DNA from: Enhydrobacter sp.
GTDB lineage: Bacteria > Pseudomonadota > Alphaproteobacteria > Reyranellales > Reyranellaceae
Assembly: GCA_025808875.1 (NCBI GenBank)
Contig: CP075528.1
Coordinates: 1,982,473-2,046,472 of the forward strand
Length of the DNA stretch: 64,000 bases
Direction: 5' to 3'
Both the position numbers and the translations under genes were made by a program. Below, piece by piece: positions 1-8,323 of this stretch. The notes below the pieces were generated by a model that saw nothing but the letters and a program-made list of their open reading frames with translations, made no database searches and was not told the DNA's origin. How positions within the stretch are numbered: position 1 is the first letter of the stretch; every line of letters begins with the position of its first letter.

Positions 1-1166
1 GCGATCCGGCCGATCTGCTTCTCCAGGCCGAGCGCGCGGGCGCTGCCTTCGGTGGCGGCGCGCAGCGCCTCGTCGGTGGTGAGCCAGCGCTGCCAATCCG
101 GACCCTGCACCTTGGAGACCAGCGAGGCGAGCCGCATCGCTTCGTACATGTTGAGGTTGTCGGAGCAGTTGGCGCCGTCGGTGCCGACCCCGACATTGAC
201 CCTGCGCTCGATCATGCGGCGCACATCGGCCATGCCGCTGCCCAGCCGCATGTTGGAGCCAGGATTGTGCGCGACCGAGGCGCCGCGGTCGCCCAGCCGC
301 TTCATGTCCTCGTCGTCGAGCCAGACGCCGTGCGCCACCGTGAAGCGCTCGTTGATCAGCCCGAGCTGCTCCATGTGCGCGGCGAGCGAGGTGCCGTAGC
401 GCTTGTAGCCCGCGATCACCTGCACCTTCGATTCAGCGACGTGGCTGTGGATGCCGACGTCGAATTCGCGGGCGAGATCGCGGCAGGCGACCAGGAAATC
501 GTCGCTACAGTGATGGGGGATGGTCGGGGCCACGGCCATCGAGACCCGGTCGAAGGACCATTTCTGCAGGGCCTTCCGCATCTGGCGGGTCGTCGCCTTC
601 CAGGGCGCGTAGCGGAAGCTTTCGACGTCCTTCTGCAACGACGGCGAGAGGCGTTCCATCAGTCCGGGAATGGCATCGAAGAAGGTGATGTCGGCGACCA
701 TTGGCGCCAGCACGGCGCGCATGCCGACATCCTCGTACGCCCTGGCCATCGCAGACAGACCTTCGACCGACGGCAAGGGGAACTCGGCGGCGAGGTCATA
801 GGCCGCGGTGCAGCCTTTCAGCACCATCTCGGCGGCGCCGATCTGGGTAGCGAGATACTTGTCCTCCAGCGTGCGGCCGGTGCCTATCCATTGGCTGGCT
901 GTCAGCAGTAGCTCCAGCGACCAGCGGTCGCCCAGGCCCTTGCCGAGGTTGCCCGGTCCGTGGGTGTGGGCGTTGATCAATCCGGGGTGCATCAGCCTGT
1001 GACGGGCGTCGACCACCGTCGCGCCGGCCGGCGCGGCGAAGCCGGGGCGACCGATCTCGGCGATCGCGTCGCCTTTGATCAGGATGTCGGCGGGGGTGGC
1101 GGTTCGCTTGGCGATGTCGAGCAGGCGGCCGCCGCGGATGATGGTGTGTTGAGCTTTTCTGGCCAT
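1..1166 (-). CDS. Amidohydrolase, cytosine-deaminase/ATZ-TRZ-like, C-terminus cut by window edge
   Basis: Reading leftwards from an ATG at 1166 gives an open frame of 388 residues that leaves the window without a stop, so the C-terminus is missing. It is a metal-dependent hydrolase of the amidohydrolase superfamily that deaminates or dechlorinates ring nitrogen compounds in known relatives. Visible metal-site motifs are NAHTH near residues 65-69, HSHVAES in the middle, HGVWL and GTDGANCSDN later, in the order expected for the guanine deaminase, SAH deaminase and atrazine chlorohydrolase group. The ATG overlaps the region upstream of the divergent amidohydrolase_2 gene. The substrate cannot be told from sequence. 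Confidence 0.85.
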   Translation of the reverse strand, partial: MARKAQHTIIRGGRLLDIAKRTATPADILIKGDAIAEIGRPGFAAPAGATVVDARHRLMHPGLINAHTHGPGNLGKGLGDRWSLELLLTASQWIGTGRTLEDKYLATQIGAAEMVLKGCTAAYDLAAEFPLPSVEGLSAMARAYEDVGMRAVLAPMVADITFFDAIPGLMERLSPSLQKDVESFRYAPWKATTRQMRKALQKWSFDRVSMAVAPTIPHHCSDDFLVACRDLAREFDVGIHSHVAESKVQVIAGYKRYGTSLAAHMEQLGLINERFTVAHGVWLDDEDMKRLGDRGASVAHNPGSNMRLGSGMADVRRMIERRVNVGVGTDGANCSDNLNMYEAMRLASLVSKVQGPDWQRWLTTDEALRAATEGSARALGLEKQIGRI

Positions 1167-1221
1167 GGTGGACAGCGTCGCAAACTCGGTGCCAGATGTC
1201 TCGTCCCGTGGAGGCCATGGC

Positions 1222-2370
1222 ATGCAGCACAAGCTCATTTCCGGCGACAACCACATCGATCTGACCTACTGCCCGGCCGACCTCTGGTCGTCTCAGGCAC
1301 CAGCCAGGTGGAAGAAGAACGCCCCGCGCGTCGAGGAGCGCAACGACGGTCAGCACTGGTTCGTCGACGACAAGGACCGTGGCATGTGGAACGGCGTCGG
1401 TCCGGGCTTCCTGCCCTACACCAAGGGGTCGTTCGGGCATGTCGACGAGATGAAGGAGGCCGGGTTCGTGTGGGACAGCTATCCCGGCGCCCAGCCGCGG
1501 CCGACGACACCCGAGCTGCGCATCGCCGATCTCGACCGCGACGGCCTCGACAAGGAGATCATCTATGGCTGCCTGATGGTCAACGATCTGATCGAGGACG
1601 CCGAGCTGCGCGTGTGGGTCAACGCGCGCTACAACGACTGGGCCGCCGACTTTTCCCGGCGCGCCGATCCCGACCGCATCTTCCCGCTCGCCATCATTCC
1701 CAACACCGATCCGACCGCCGCGGCCGCCGAAGTGCGGCGCTGCGCGAAAATGGGACTGAAAGGGGGCGATCTCGCCTTCAAGCGCATGAGCCTGCCGCTC
1801 TGGCACAAGGACTGGTTCCAGCTCTGGGAGGCCTCGGCCGAGTGCCGCTTTCCGATCTCCTTCCACTCCACAGGGTTCAAGGCGTTGCGCGCGCCCGACA
1901 CGCCGGAAATGGAGAAGGAATACATGGTCCAGCACCGGCTGGTGCGTTCGGCGCTGTTCCAGCTCGACACCATGGAGGTGCTCGTTTCGGTGCTCGCCTC
2001 GGGCGCCTGCGAGAAGTACCCGGACTTCAATTTCGTGTTGGGCGAGTCGGGCGTGACCTGGTTGCCCTACGTGTTCGATCGCCTCGACACCGAATACCAC
2101 GACCGCGCGCGCAGCCTGGGTTTCAAGATGAAGCCGAGTGACTATTTTCGCCGCCAGGGCTTCGTCACCTACCAGCAGGACAAGTACCTCGAGCCGATCG
2201 TGCCGCTGATCGGCGAGGACAACATCATCTGGGGTGCCGACTACCCGCACCCCGATTGCATCTGGCCGAACTCGCGCGAGACGCTGGCGAAGAACCTCGC
2301 CGGCTTCTCGGAACCGGTGCAGAAGAAGATCGTCCACGACAATGTGGCCCGCCTTTACGGACTGAACTGA
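1222..2370 (+). CDS. Amidohydrolase_2 family metal-dependent hydrolase
   Basis: The 382-residue product is a TIM-barrel hydrolase or decarboxylase of the amidohydrolase_2 family (relatives: ACMSD, gamma-resorcylate decarboxylase). Metal-site motifs are the N-terminal DNHIDL (residues 9-14), FHSTG in mid-protein, GESGVTWLPY, and WGADYPHPDCIWP near the C-terminus. I chose ATG 1222 because the conserved domain begins right after it and a GGAG lies about 10 nt upstream; an in-frame GTG further upstream would add 19 unlikely residues. The TGA overlaps the ATG of the next gene (TGATG), so the two are probably translationally coupled. The substrate is unknown. Confidence 0.88.
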   Translation: MQHKLISGDNHIDLTYCPADLWSSQAPARWKKNAPRVEERNDGQHWFVDDKDRGMWNGVGPGFLPYTKGSFGHVDEMKEAGFVWDSYPGAQPRPTTPELRIADLDRDGLDKEIIYGCLMVNDLIEDAELRVWVNARYNDWAADFSRRADPDRIFPLAIIPNTDPTAAAAEVRRCAKMGLKGGDLAFKRMSLPLWHKDWFQLWEASAECRFPISFHSTGFKALRAPDTPEMEKEYMVQHRLVRSALFQLDTMEVLVSVLASGACEKYPDFNFVLGESGVTWLPYVFDRLDTEYHDRARSLGFKMKPSDYFRRQGFVTYQQDKYLEPIVPLIGEDNIIWGADYPHPDCIWPNSRETLAKNLAGFSEPVQKKIVHDNVARLYGLN

Positions 2371-3290
2371 TGAAAGCCGCTTACATCGACGAATTCGGCA
2401 GCCCGGACGTCCTGAAGTACGGCGATCTGCCCGACCCGGTCGCCGGTCCGGGCCAGGTCGTGGTCGACACCGTGGCCGCGAGCGTGAACGGGGCCGACCC
2501 GAAGGTCTGTGCCGGCGAGTACAAGCAGGTGACGTTTCCGGTGGTCCTGGGCCGGGACTTCTCCGGTGTCGTGAGCGCGGTCGGCTCGAGCGTCGCGGAT
2601 CTCGAGGTGGGCGACGAGGTGTTCGGCGTGCTGGAGACCGGTCGCGACGGCACCTACTGCGAGAAGATCGCGGTCGGTGCCGCGGTCGTGGCCAAGAAGC
2701 CCAAGGCGCTGTCGCATACCGACGCCGCGGGCCTGGCGCTGATCGGGCTCACGGCGATCTGCGCGATCGAACAGTCCATCAAGCTCGCACGCGGCGAGAC
2801 GATCCTGATCCAGGGCGGGGCTGGCGGCGTGGCGAGCTTTGCCATCCAGCTCGCCAAGCACATCGGCGCGCGCGTGATCTCGACCGCGAGCGCCGGCAAC
2901 CTCGACTATGTGAAGAGCCTCGGCGCCGACCGGGTGATCGACTACAACGAGGCCGATTTCACCAAGGTGGTCGGCAACCTGAATGCGGTGTTCGATACCG
3001 TGGGCGGCGATGTCGCCCTGCGCTCGTTCAAGGTCCTGAAGCCCGGCGGGCGTGCGGCTTTCATCGCCTCCGGCCCCCAGGCACCCACGCCCGACCGCGC
3101 CGACGTGACGGCGCTCCGGCCAGCCGTCCCGCGCACGCGCGCGCACATGGAGCGCATTGTGGAGCTCTACACCAAGGGCGCCATCAAGCCGCCGCCGGTC
3201 ACGCTCTTCAAACTGTCGGATGCCGCCGAGGCGGTGAGGATCAGCGCGGCGCGGCATCTCAAGGGCAAGCTCGTCTTCAAGTTGCGCTGA
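2370..3290 (+). CDS. Zinc-free MDR oxidoreductase (quinone reductase-like)
   Basis: The 306-residue protein belongs to the medium-chain dehydrogenase/reductase superfamily, quinone oxidoreductase subgroup, which reduces quinones or enones with NADPH in the cytoplasm. It has the GRDFSGVV motif of the GroES-like domain and the cofactor motif GGAGGVASFAIQLA in the Rossmann domain. The cysteine cluster for structural zinc is absent, as in quinone reductases. The ATG at 2370 overlaps the stop of the preceding amidohydrolase, pointing to one operon and perhaps one catabolic pathway. An in-frame start further upstream lies inside the previous gene and is rejected. Confidence 0.88.
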   Translation: MKAAYIDEFGSPDVLKYGDLPDPVAGPGQVVVDTVAASVNGADPKVCAGEYKQVTFPVVLGRDFSGVVSAVGSSVADLEVGDEVFGVLETGRDGTYCEKIAVGAAVVAKKPKALSHTDAAGLALIGLTAICAIEQSIKLARGETILIQGGAGGVASFAIQLAKHIGARVISTASAGNLDYVKSLGADRVIDYNEADFTKVVGNLNAVFDTVGGDVALRSFKVLKPGGRAAFIASGPQAPTPDRADVTALRPAVPRTRAHMERIVELYTKGAIKPPPVTLFKLSDAAEAVRISAARHLKGKLVFKLR

Positions 3291-3439
3291 ACGGTCAATC
3301 GCCCTTGGTGAGAGAGTCGTCGGCACGGCGCCGTCTGGCGATACCGACGAGCTTGTCTCCACGTATGATTGTATGTGTAATGTGGTTGGCCATACCCGAA
3401 GTTTCGCATTGAAGGCCAGAGGGGCGATCTAACTCCTAG

Positions 3440-3940
3440 ATGACGCTGGTACGGTGTCGTTCCTGTCATGAAGAGATCAAGGCGAGATACAGGAAGTGCC
3501 CCCACTGCGGCGAACGGGTACCGCGGGCCTGGGAGATGCCCGCGAAGATCGCGGCCATCGCCGTCGCCGTCCTCGCGCCGGCCTACTATCTCTACGAGGT
3601 GCTGACGCCCGAACCGGCGCCGGTCGCGGCGGCGACGGCCGAGCTGGTCGACAGGCAGCGTGAGGCCCTGGAGCAGCACTGGCGGGACTTGCAGCGGGTC
3701 TGCCGCATCCGTGACGTCAATCGGGGAACCGCCGGCTTCCAGTTCGTGAAGGTGGTGCGTCTGGTGAGCGGCGAGCTTTGTGTTCACTTCAGTCGTGCGA
3801 ACGCCTTCGGCGCCGCCGTGGGCGAGCGTTGGCTGCTGCCGCACAAGGGCGAACCGCAGCGCACCAGGTCTTGCGACGGCCTGCCGGGGCGCGACCGCAC
3901 GGCCCATCTCATCCGCGATCTGGCCAATTGTCCCGGCTGA
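3440..3940 (+). CDS. Zinc-ribbon single-pass membrane protein, unknown function
   Basis: The 166-residue protein begins with a zinc ribbon: C6-x2-C9 and C20-x2-C23 within the first 24 residues. A hydrophobic segment at about residues 34-53 is likely one transmembrane helix, leaving a basic, cysteine-containing C-terminal domain of about 110 residues. I do not recognise the family. The 149 bp before it separate it from the MDR gene; a GATCTAACTCCTAG stretch precedes the start but no strong ribosome site is evident. It converges on rpsU across the terminator at 3956-3977. Confidence 0.65.
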   Translation: MTLVRCRSCHEEIKARYRKCPHCGERVPRAWEMPAKIAAIAVAVLAPAYYLYEVLTPEPAPVAAATAELVDRQREALEQHWRDLQRVCRIRDVNRGTAGFQFVKVVRLVSGELCVHFSRANAFGAAVGERWLLPHKGEPQRTRSCDGLPGRDRTAHLIRDLANCPG

Positions 3941-3944
3941 CCGG

Positions 3945-3977
3945 CGCAAACAAATACCCCCGGACGATGCCGGGGGT
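3945..3977 (-). terminator. Rho-independent terminator of rpsU
   Basis: A perfect 8-bp stem (3956-3963 with 3970-3977, loop ACGATG) is followed on the minus strand by a T-rich tract (TATTTGTTTG). It lies 32 nt past the rpsU stop codon, in the convergent gap to the zinc-ribbon gene. Confidence 0.85.
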
Positions 3978-4009
3978 GGTGGTGGTCGTTCGACGGTCTC
4001 GAGAGAGGA

Positions 4010-4213
4010 CTAGTAGCCCTCGCGCTCCATGCGCTTGCGCATAAGCTTGCGGGTGCGGCGGATGGCTTCGGCCCGCTCGCGGGCACGGCGCTCGGAAGGC
4101 TTCTCGTAGTTGCGGCGGAGCTTCATCTCGCGGAAGATCCCTTCGCGCTGCATCTTCTTCTTCAGGACGCGCAGCGCCTGATCGACGTTGTTTTCGCGGA
4201 CGAGAACCTGCAC
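4010..4213 (-). CDS. rpsU: 30S ribosomal protein S21
   Basis: The 67-residue, highly basic product matches bS21, the small-subunit protein near the anti-Shine-Dalgarno end of 16S rRNA that helps initiate translation. The opening [14 protein letters not shown] and the central [19 protein letters not shown] are family hallmarks. The start is GTG at 4213, preceded on the minus strand by AAAGGAAG at suitable distance. It is divergent from the COQ9 gene, a pairing often seen in alphaproteobacteria, and is followed by a clear hairpin terminator. Confidence 0.97.
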   Translation of the reverse strand: MQVLVRENNVDQALRVLKKKMQREGIFREMKLRRNYEKPSERRARERAEAIRRTRKLMRKRMEREGY

Positions 4214-4340
4214 TTCGATCGCTTCCTTTCAAACAGGAGAAGGCGCCCCGGAAACCGCTCCGGGGGCAATCAGAAGGCGCGGTTGGTATCACACGCCGGA
4301 ACCCTTGGGAAGCCCGCCCCGGCGGCCTATATTTCACGCC

Positions 4341-4976
4341 ATGGCCGATGCGAATGACCCCGGAGCCGACCCGGATGCCGAGTTGAGGGATCGGTTGGCC
4401 GACGCCGTCCTGGCAGAAGCCGCCTTCGAGGGCTGGAGCGGCACGGCCGTGCGCGCCGCGGCCCGCCAACTCGACCTGCCCCGGGGAGAGGCCGGCCGTC
4501 TGTTTCCGGGTGGTGCGCTGCAGGTACTCACTCATGTCAGTGAGCGCGGCGACCTGCGCACGGTTCGCGACATGGAGGCCGAAGGCGTCGGCACGCTCAA
4601 GGTGCGTGATCGGATCAGGGAAGCCGTCCGCATCCGGCTCGACCGTCACGCCGGCCCCAAGGAGGCGGTGCGACGAGGCCTGGCGGTGCTGGCGCTGCCC
4701 TTCAATGCGCCGCTCGGGCTGAAGCTTCTCTACAGGACGGTCGACGCCCTGTGGTACGCCGCGGGCGACACCAGCACCGATTTCAATTTCTACACCAAGC
4801 GCGCCACCCTCGCGGGCGTCTACTCCACCACGATTTTCTATTGGCTGAATGACCGCACGCCGGGCAGCGAGGCGACCTGGAGCTTCCTCGACCGGCGCAT
4901 CGACGACGTGATGCGCATCGAGAAGCTGAAGGCCCGGGTCAGGCCTTCGGCGGCGTCGGCAGCGTCACGAAGGTGA
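4341..4976 (+). CDS. COQ9 family protein (ubiquinone biosynthesis)
   Basis: The 211-residue protein looks like COQ9, a TetR-fold lipid-binding protein that presents ubiquinone intermediates to COQ7-type hydroxylases. Features are the N-terminal helical part with AFEGWSGTAVRAAARQL and the C-terminal part with LWYAAGDTSTDFNFYTKR and FLDRRIDDVM, typical of the family. ATG 4341 fits the family start; 51 in-frame codons upstream are rpsU leader. Its last 38 nt overlap the convergent 3' end of purK. No promoter motif was assigned; the upstream gap to rpsU is about 127 bp and should drive both genes. Confidence 0.9.
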   Translation: MADANDPGADPDAELRDRLADAVLAEAAFEGWSGTAVRAAARQLDLPRGEAGRLFPGGALQVLTHVSERGDLRTVRDMEAEGVGTLKVRDRIREAVRIRLDRHAGPKEAVRRGLAVLALPFNAPLGLKLLYRTVDALWYAAGDTSTDFNFYTKRATLAGVYSTTIFYWLNDRTPGSEATWSFLDRRIDDVMRIEKLKARVRPSAASAASRR

Positions 4977-6024
4977 CGTGCCCCATCTTGCGGCCGGGCG
5001 CGATGCGGCTCTTGCCGTAGAGGTGCAGGCGCGCCTCGGGGTTGGCGAGATGGCGTGGCCAGTCGTTCGCCTCCTCGCCGATCAGGTTGACCATGCGCGA
5101 CGGCGCGAGCATGTCGACGGCGCCGAGCGGCAGCCCGCAGATCGCGCGCACCAGTTGCTCGAACTGGCTGGTGGCGCAGGCATCGATCGTCCAGTGACCT
5201 GAATTGTGCGGCCGCGGCGCCATCTCGTTGGCGAGCACCCGGCCGTCGCGCGTCACGAACATCTCGAGCGCGACCAGCCCGACCAGATCGAGGCTGCTGG
5301 CGAGCCGGACGGCTGAGCGTTCCGCCGTCGCCAGCGTGTCGACCGGCAGGCCGGCGGGCACGCTGGTCGCCCGCAGGATGCCGTCGCGATGCTCGTTCAT
5401 GCCGATCGGAAAACAGCGGGTCGTGCCGTCCAGCCCGCGCGCCACGATGGCCGAGATCTCGCACTGGAAGTCGACCAGCGCCTCCAGGATGCAGGCGCGC
5501 CGGCCGAGCTTCTCCCAGGCCGCGTCCAGATCCTCGCGAGTCGCGACGCGCGCCTGGCCCTTGCCATCGTAGCCTTCGGTGCAGGTCTTGAGGATGCCGG
5601 GCAGGACGGTTGCGGCGGCGATGTCCCGTGCCGTCGCGATCGGCTGATAGTCCGCCGTGCCGATGTCGCAGCGGCGGAAGAAGTCCTTCTCGCGCAGCCG
5701 ATGCTGGGCGAAATGGATCGCCCGTACGCCGGGCCGCACCGGCTTGTGGCGTGCGCATTCGTCGACCGCGGCCTCGGGCACGTTCTCGAACTCGTAGGTG
5801 ATCACGTCGACCTGGCCGGCGAAGCGGGCGAGGGCCGCTGCATCCTCGTAGGGGGCGCGAACGTGGCCGGCACTCACCTGGCCCGCCACCGATTCGGCTT
5901 CCGGCGCGAAGACCAGGCAGCGATAGCCCAGTCTCGCGGCGGCCAGCGCCGTCATGCGGCCCAACTGGCCGCCACCCAGGATGCCGATGGTCGATCCCGG
6001 CGGCAGAGGCGTCGCGGTGCTCAT
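4939..6024 (-). CDS. purK: N5-carboxyaminoimidazole ribonucleotide synthase
   Basis: The 361-residue ATP-grasp enzyme converts AIR, ATP and bicarbonate to N5-CAIR in de novo purine synthesis. Evidence: the N-terminal TIGILGGGQLGRM nucleotide-binding start, YEFENVP, the ATP-grasp stretch GILKTCTEGYDGKGQ, and the C-terminal NEMAPRPHNSGHWT motif. The ATG lies 9 nt after the purE stop, so ydcH-purE-purK form one operon. Its 3' end overlaps the convergent COQ9 gene by 38 nt. Length is normal for the family (about 355-390). Confidence 0.96.
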   Translation of the reverse strand: MSTATPLPPGSTIGILGGGQLGRMTALAAARLGYRCLVFAPEAESVAGQVSAGHVRAPYEDAAALARFAGQVDVITYEFENVPEAAVDECARHKPVRPGVRAIHFAQHRLREKDFFRRCDIGTADYQPIATARDIAAATVLPGILKTCTEGYDGKGQARVATREDLDAAWEKLGRRACILEALVDFQCEISAIVARGLDGTTRCFPIGMNEHRDGILRATSVPAGLPVDTLATAERSAVRLASSLDLVGLVALEMFVTRDGRVLANEMAPRPHNSGHWTIDACATSQFEQLVRAICGLPLGAVDMLAPSRMVNLIGEEANDWPRHLANPEARLHLYGKSRIAPGRKMGHVTFVTLPTPPKA

Positions 6025-6033
6025 CCTGGCGGA

Positions 6034-6576
6034 CTAGCGATGGCCGGCCACCGCAGGCGATTCGTCGGATGGCGCCCGGGCGACCGCCGCGCTCTGCCGG
6101 GCGCGCCAGCGCTCCACCGCCGCCATGATCCTGGCATCGCCAAGTCCTACGATGGAGGCTGCCAGAAGGGCAGCGTTGATCGCCCCGGCGCGGCCGATGG
6201 CGAGCGTGCCGACCGGTATCCCCGCCGGCATCTGGACGATGGAAAGAAGACTGTCCTGGCCCTTCAACGCCGCGCTTTCCACCGGCACGCCGAGGACCGG
6301 AAGGGGCGTCATCGAGGCCGTCATGCCGGGCAGGTGCGCGGCCCCCCCGGCGCCGGCGATGATGACCCGCAGGCCGCGCCCCTTGGCGGCCGACGCATAG
6401 GCCATCATGCGCTTGGGCGTGCGATGGGCCGAAATGATGCGGGCCTCGAACGGCACGCCGAGCGCCTTCAGGGTGTCGGCGGCATGGTGCATGGTCGACC
6501 AGTCGGACTGGCTGCCCATGATCAGGCCGACCGCCGGAGGGCGGGCGGGACGGCGCTTGGTTGCTTTCTTGGCCAT
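6034..6576 (-). CDS. purE: N5-CAIR mutase, class I PurE
   Basis: The 180-residue enzyme moves the carboxylate of N5-CAIR to give CAIR, the step after PurK. It shows the class I signature [16 protein letters not shown] in the active site, and [13 protein letters not shown] short lysine/arginine-rich N-terminal tail ([14 protein letters not shown]) precedes the domain and about 25 extra residues follow it. It sits between the DUF465 gene (3 nt upstream) and purK (9 nt downstream) on the minus strand. Confidence 0.96.
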   Translation of the reverse strand: MAKKATKRRPARPPAVGLIMGSQSDWSTMHHAADTLKALGVPFEARIISAHRTPKRMMAYASAAKGRGLRVIIAGAGGAAHLPGMTASMTPLPVLGVPVESAALKGQDSLLSIVQMPAGIPVGTLAIGRAGAINAALLAASIVGLGDARIMAAVERWRARQSAAVARAPSDESPAVAGHR

Positions 6577-6579
6577 GGG

Positions 6580-6801
6580 TCAGGCGATGATGTCGGGAAT
6601 GAGCTGACTTTCAAGCCTGATGATCTGGTCCTTCAGGCCGAGCTTGCGCTTCTTCAGCCGCTGCAGCTGGAGCTGATCGAAGGGCGCCTTCTCGATCAGG
6701 CGGTCGATCACCTCGTCGAGATCACGGTGCTCGCTCTTCAACGCCTCGAGCTTGGCGCGGATCGCGTCGGCATCCAGCGGGACTGACGGCTCGTTGCTCA
6801 T
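6580..6801 (-). CDS. DUF465 (YdcH-like) small coiled-coil protein
   Basis: The 73-residue protein is a predicted helical hairpin with the DUF465 pattern: L-x-HRDLDEVID followed by QLQRLKKRKLGLKDQI. The function of the family is unknown; members are small acidic/basic coiled coils widespread in proteobacteria. It is the first gene of the purEK operon and diverges by 43 bp from the DUF2390 gene. A second, shorter member lies at 8078-8257. Confidence 0.85.
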   Translation of the reverse strand: MSNEPSVPLDADAIRAKLEALKSEHRDLDEVIDRLIEKAPFDQLQLQRLKKRKLGLKDQIIRLESQLIPDIIA

Positions 6802-6844
6802 TCGCTCCGCGCCGTGTACCCCTTCGCCCGCCCGAAGGGAAGCG

Positions 6845-7417
6845 ATGTCGGACTTTCTGCCCCACCCGTTCTGGAACTTTTCGCTGGAAATCTACGGCGC
6901 CGACGGCGTCGCCGAGGCCTGCCTCGACCTGCAGGACCGGCGCGGCTGCGACGTCAACATATTGCTGTTCTGTTGCTGGCTGGGGGCGTCAGGCCGGCCG
7001 ACCCTGACGGCCGACCGGCTGCGCGCGATCCTCAAGGCGAGCGATGCCTGGCAGGCCGAGATCGTGCGGCCGCTGCGCGCCGTGCGCCGCCTGCTGAAGG
7101 ACCGGCCGTGGAACGAGGCCCTGCCCGAGACGGTCGAGGCCACGCGCCGCCGGGTCGCCGATGCCGAGCTCGCCGCCGAGCATGCCGAGCAGCTCAAGCT
7201 CGCCAGCCTGCACGCCCCGCCCGCCGACCGCGACCGGCCGGTCGAGAAGCGGCTGCGTGCCGCCCTGGGCAATCTCGGTGTCTACGCCGTCTGCCTCGGG
7301 ATCGTGCCCGACGCGAAGGATCGCGCCGCCGTCACGACGTTGATGCGCGCGACGTTTCCCGTCCTCAGCGCCGCCGAGATCGAGCGCGCGGCGAACGGGA
7401 CTCCCGCCAGCGCCTGA
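6845..7417 (+). CDS. DUF2390 / TIGR02444 family protein
   Basis: The 190-residue protein opens with PFWNFSLEIYG, followed by GVAEACLDLQDRRG and DVNILLFCCWLG, the signature of the TIGR02444/DUF2390 family, a cytoplasmic protein of unknown role found in alpha- and gammaproteobacteria. ATG 6845 fits the family start; an upstream in-frame codon would lie in the divergent ydcH gene. Its last 53 nt overlap the 3' end of ubiX on the opposite strand. Confidence 0.85.
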   Translation: MSDFLPHPFWNFSLEIYGADGVAEACLDLQDRRGCDVNILLFCCWLGASGRPTLTADRLRAILKASDAWQAEIVRPLRAVRRLLKDRPWNEALPETVEATRRRVADAELAAEHAEQLKLASLHAPPADRDRPVEKRLRAALGNLGVYAVCLGIVPDAKDRAAVTTLMRATFPVLSAAEIERAANGTPASA

Positions 7418-7964
7418 CCTTGCCGCTGTCGAGGTCGAAGAGGTCGAGCGCGCGGCCCACCGTGTGGTCGACGATGTCGTCGAGCGTCTCGGGCCGGTTG
7501 TAGAACGCCGGTACGGGCGGCGCGACGATCGCGCCCATCTCGGCCAGCGTCGTCATGTTGCGCAGGTGGATCGTGTGCAGCGGCGTTTCGCGCACGAGCA
7601 GCACCAGCCGGCGCCTTTCCTTCAGCACCACGTCGGCGGCGCGGGTCAGCAGGTTGCCGGTGATGCCGTGCGCGATCTCGCCCAGGCTGCGCATCGAGCA
7701 GGGCGCCACGATCATCCCGGCGGTGCGGAACGAGCCGCTCGAAACCGCCGCCGCCAGATCGTCGATGCCGTGGGCGACGTCGGCCAGCCGCCGCACGTCG
7801 GCTACCTTCCAGTTGGTTTCGTGCGCCAGGGTGACTTCCGCGGTGCGCGTCATCACCAGATGGGTTTCCACAGGCAACCCTCGGAGCGCCTCGAGCAGCC
7901 GCACGCCGTAGATCACGCCGGAGGCGCCGGAGATGCCGACAATCAGTCGCAACGGGTCAGACAT
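7365..7964 (-). CDS. ubiX: Flavin prenyltransferase UbiX
   Basis: The 199-residue enzyme prenylates FMN to make the prFMN cofactor used by UbiD-type decarboxylases, here probably for ubiquinone synthesis. Visible family motifs are RLIVGISGASGVIYG at the start, the SGSF segment, APCSMRSLGEIAHG and the C-terminal PAFYNRPETLDDIVDH. I start at the ATG giving MSDPLRL; an in-frame ATG 18 nt upstream is possible. The 3' end overlaps the DUF2390 gene by 53 nt, convergently. The last about 12 residues are arginine-rich and lie in this overlap. Confidence 0.95.
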   Translation of the reverse strand: MSDPLRLIVGISGASGVIYGVRLLEALRGLPVETHLVMTRTAEVTLAHETNWKVADVRRLADVAHGIDDLAAAVSSGSFRTAGMIVAPCSMRSLGEIAHGITGNLLTRAADVVLKERRRLVLLVRETPLHTIHLRNMTTLAEMGAIVAPPVPAFYNRPETLDDIVDHTVGRALDLFDLDSGKVRRWRESRSPRARSRRR

Positions 7965-8077
7965 GCCGGCCATCCTACCCACTTATGCACAGGGCGGGCA
8001 GCGGCCGATTCGGCGTGGACTCGCGGCGGTCCCGGAGTCACTGTTGATCGTCCGCAACCAGCACGGAGACCGTCCGT

Positions 8078-8257
8078 ATGAGCACCGTGGACCACATCGA
8101 AGCGCTCAAGGCCAAGCACGCTTCCCTCGAGCAGGCGATCCACCAGGAAAATACCCGGCCCCATCCCGACGACGATGCGATCTGCAGCCTCAAGAAGCGC
8201 AAGCTCCAGATCAAGGACGAGATCACGCGCCTGAGCGTTCAAACCAGGAAACATTGA
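8078..8257 (+). CDS. Second DUF465 (YdcH-like) small protein
   Basis: Translation from ATG 8078 gives 59 residues: MSTVDHIEALKAKHASLE, then a linker, then SLKKRKLQIKDEITRL and a TGA at 8255. The paired helices and the LKKRKLQIKDEI motif match DUF465. CACGGAGACC upstream includes a GGAG about 10 nt before the start. It is divergent from ubiX and convergent with the gene at 8324-9691. The function is unknown. Confidence 0.8.
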   Translation: MSTVDHIEALKAKHASLEQAIHQENTRPHPDDDAICSLKKRKLQIKDEITRLSVQTRKH

Positions 8258-8290
8258 CGCCGTAGGGTCCGCGGCGCTCCCGCCCGGCGA

Positions 8291-8310
8291 GCCGGCGCCA
8301 TCGCGCCGGC
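8291..8310. terminator. GC-rich hairpin between convergent genes
   Basis: A perfect 8-bp stem (8291-8298 with 8303-8310) with a CATC loop lies in the 66-bp gap between the DUF465 gene and the convergent membrane-protein gene. There is no T-run, so it may be a weak bidirectional stop or only an RNA-stabilising hairpin. Confidence 0.4.
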
Positions 8311-8323
8311 CGCGAGCTGTGCG

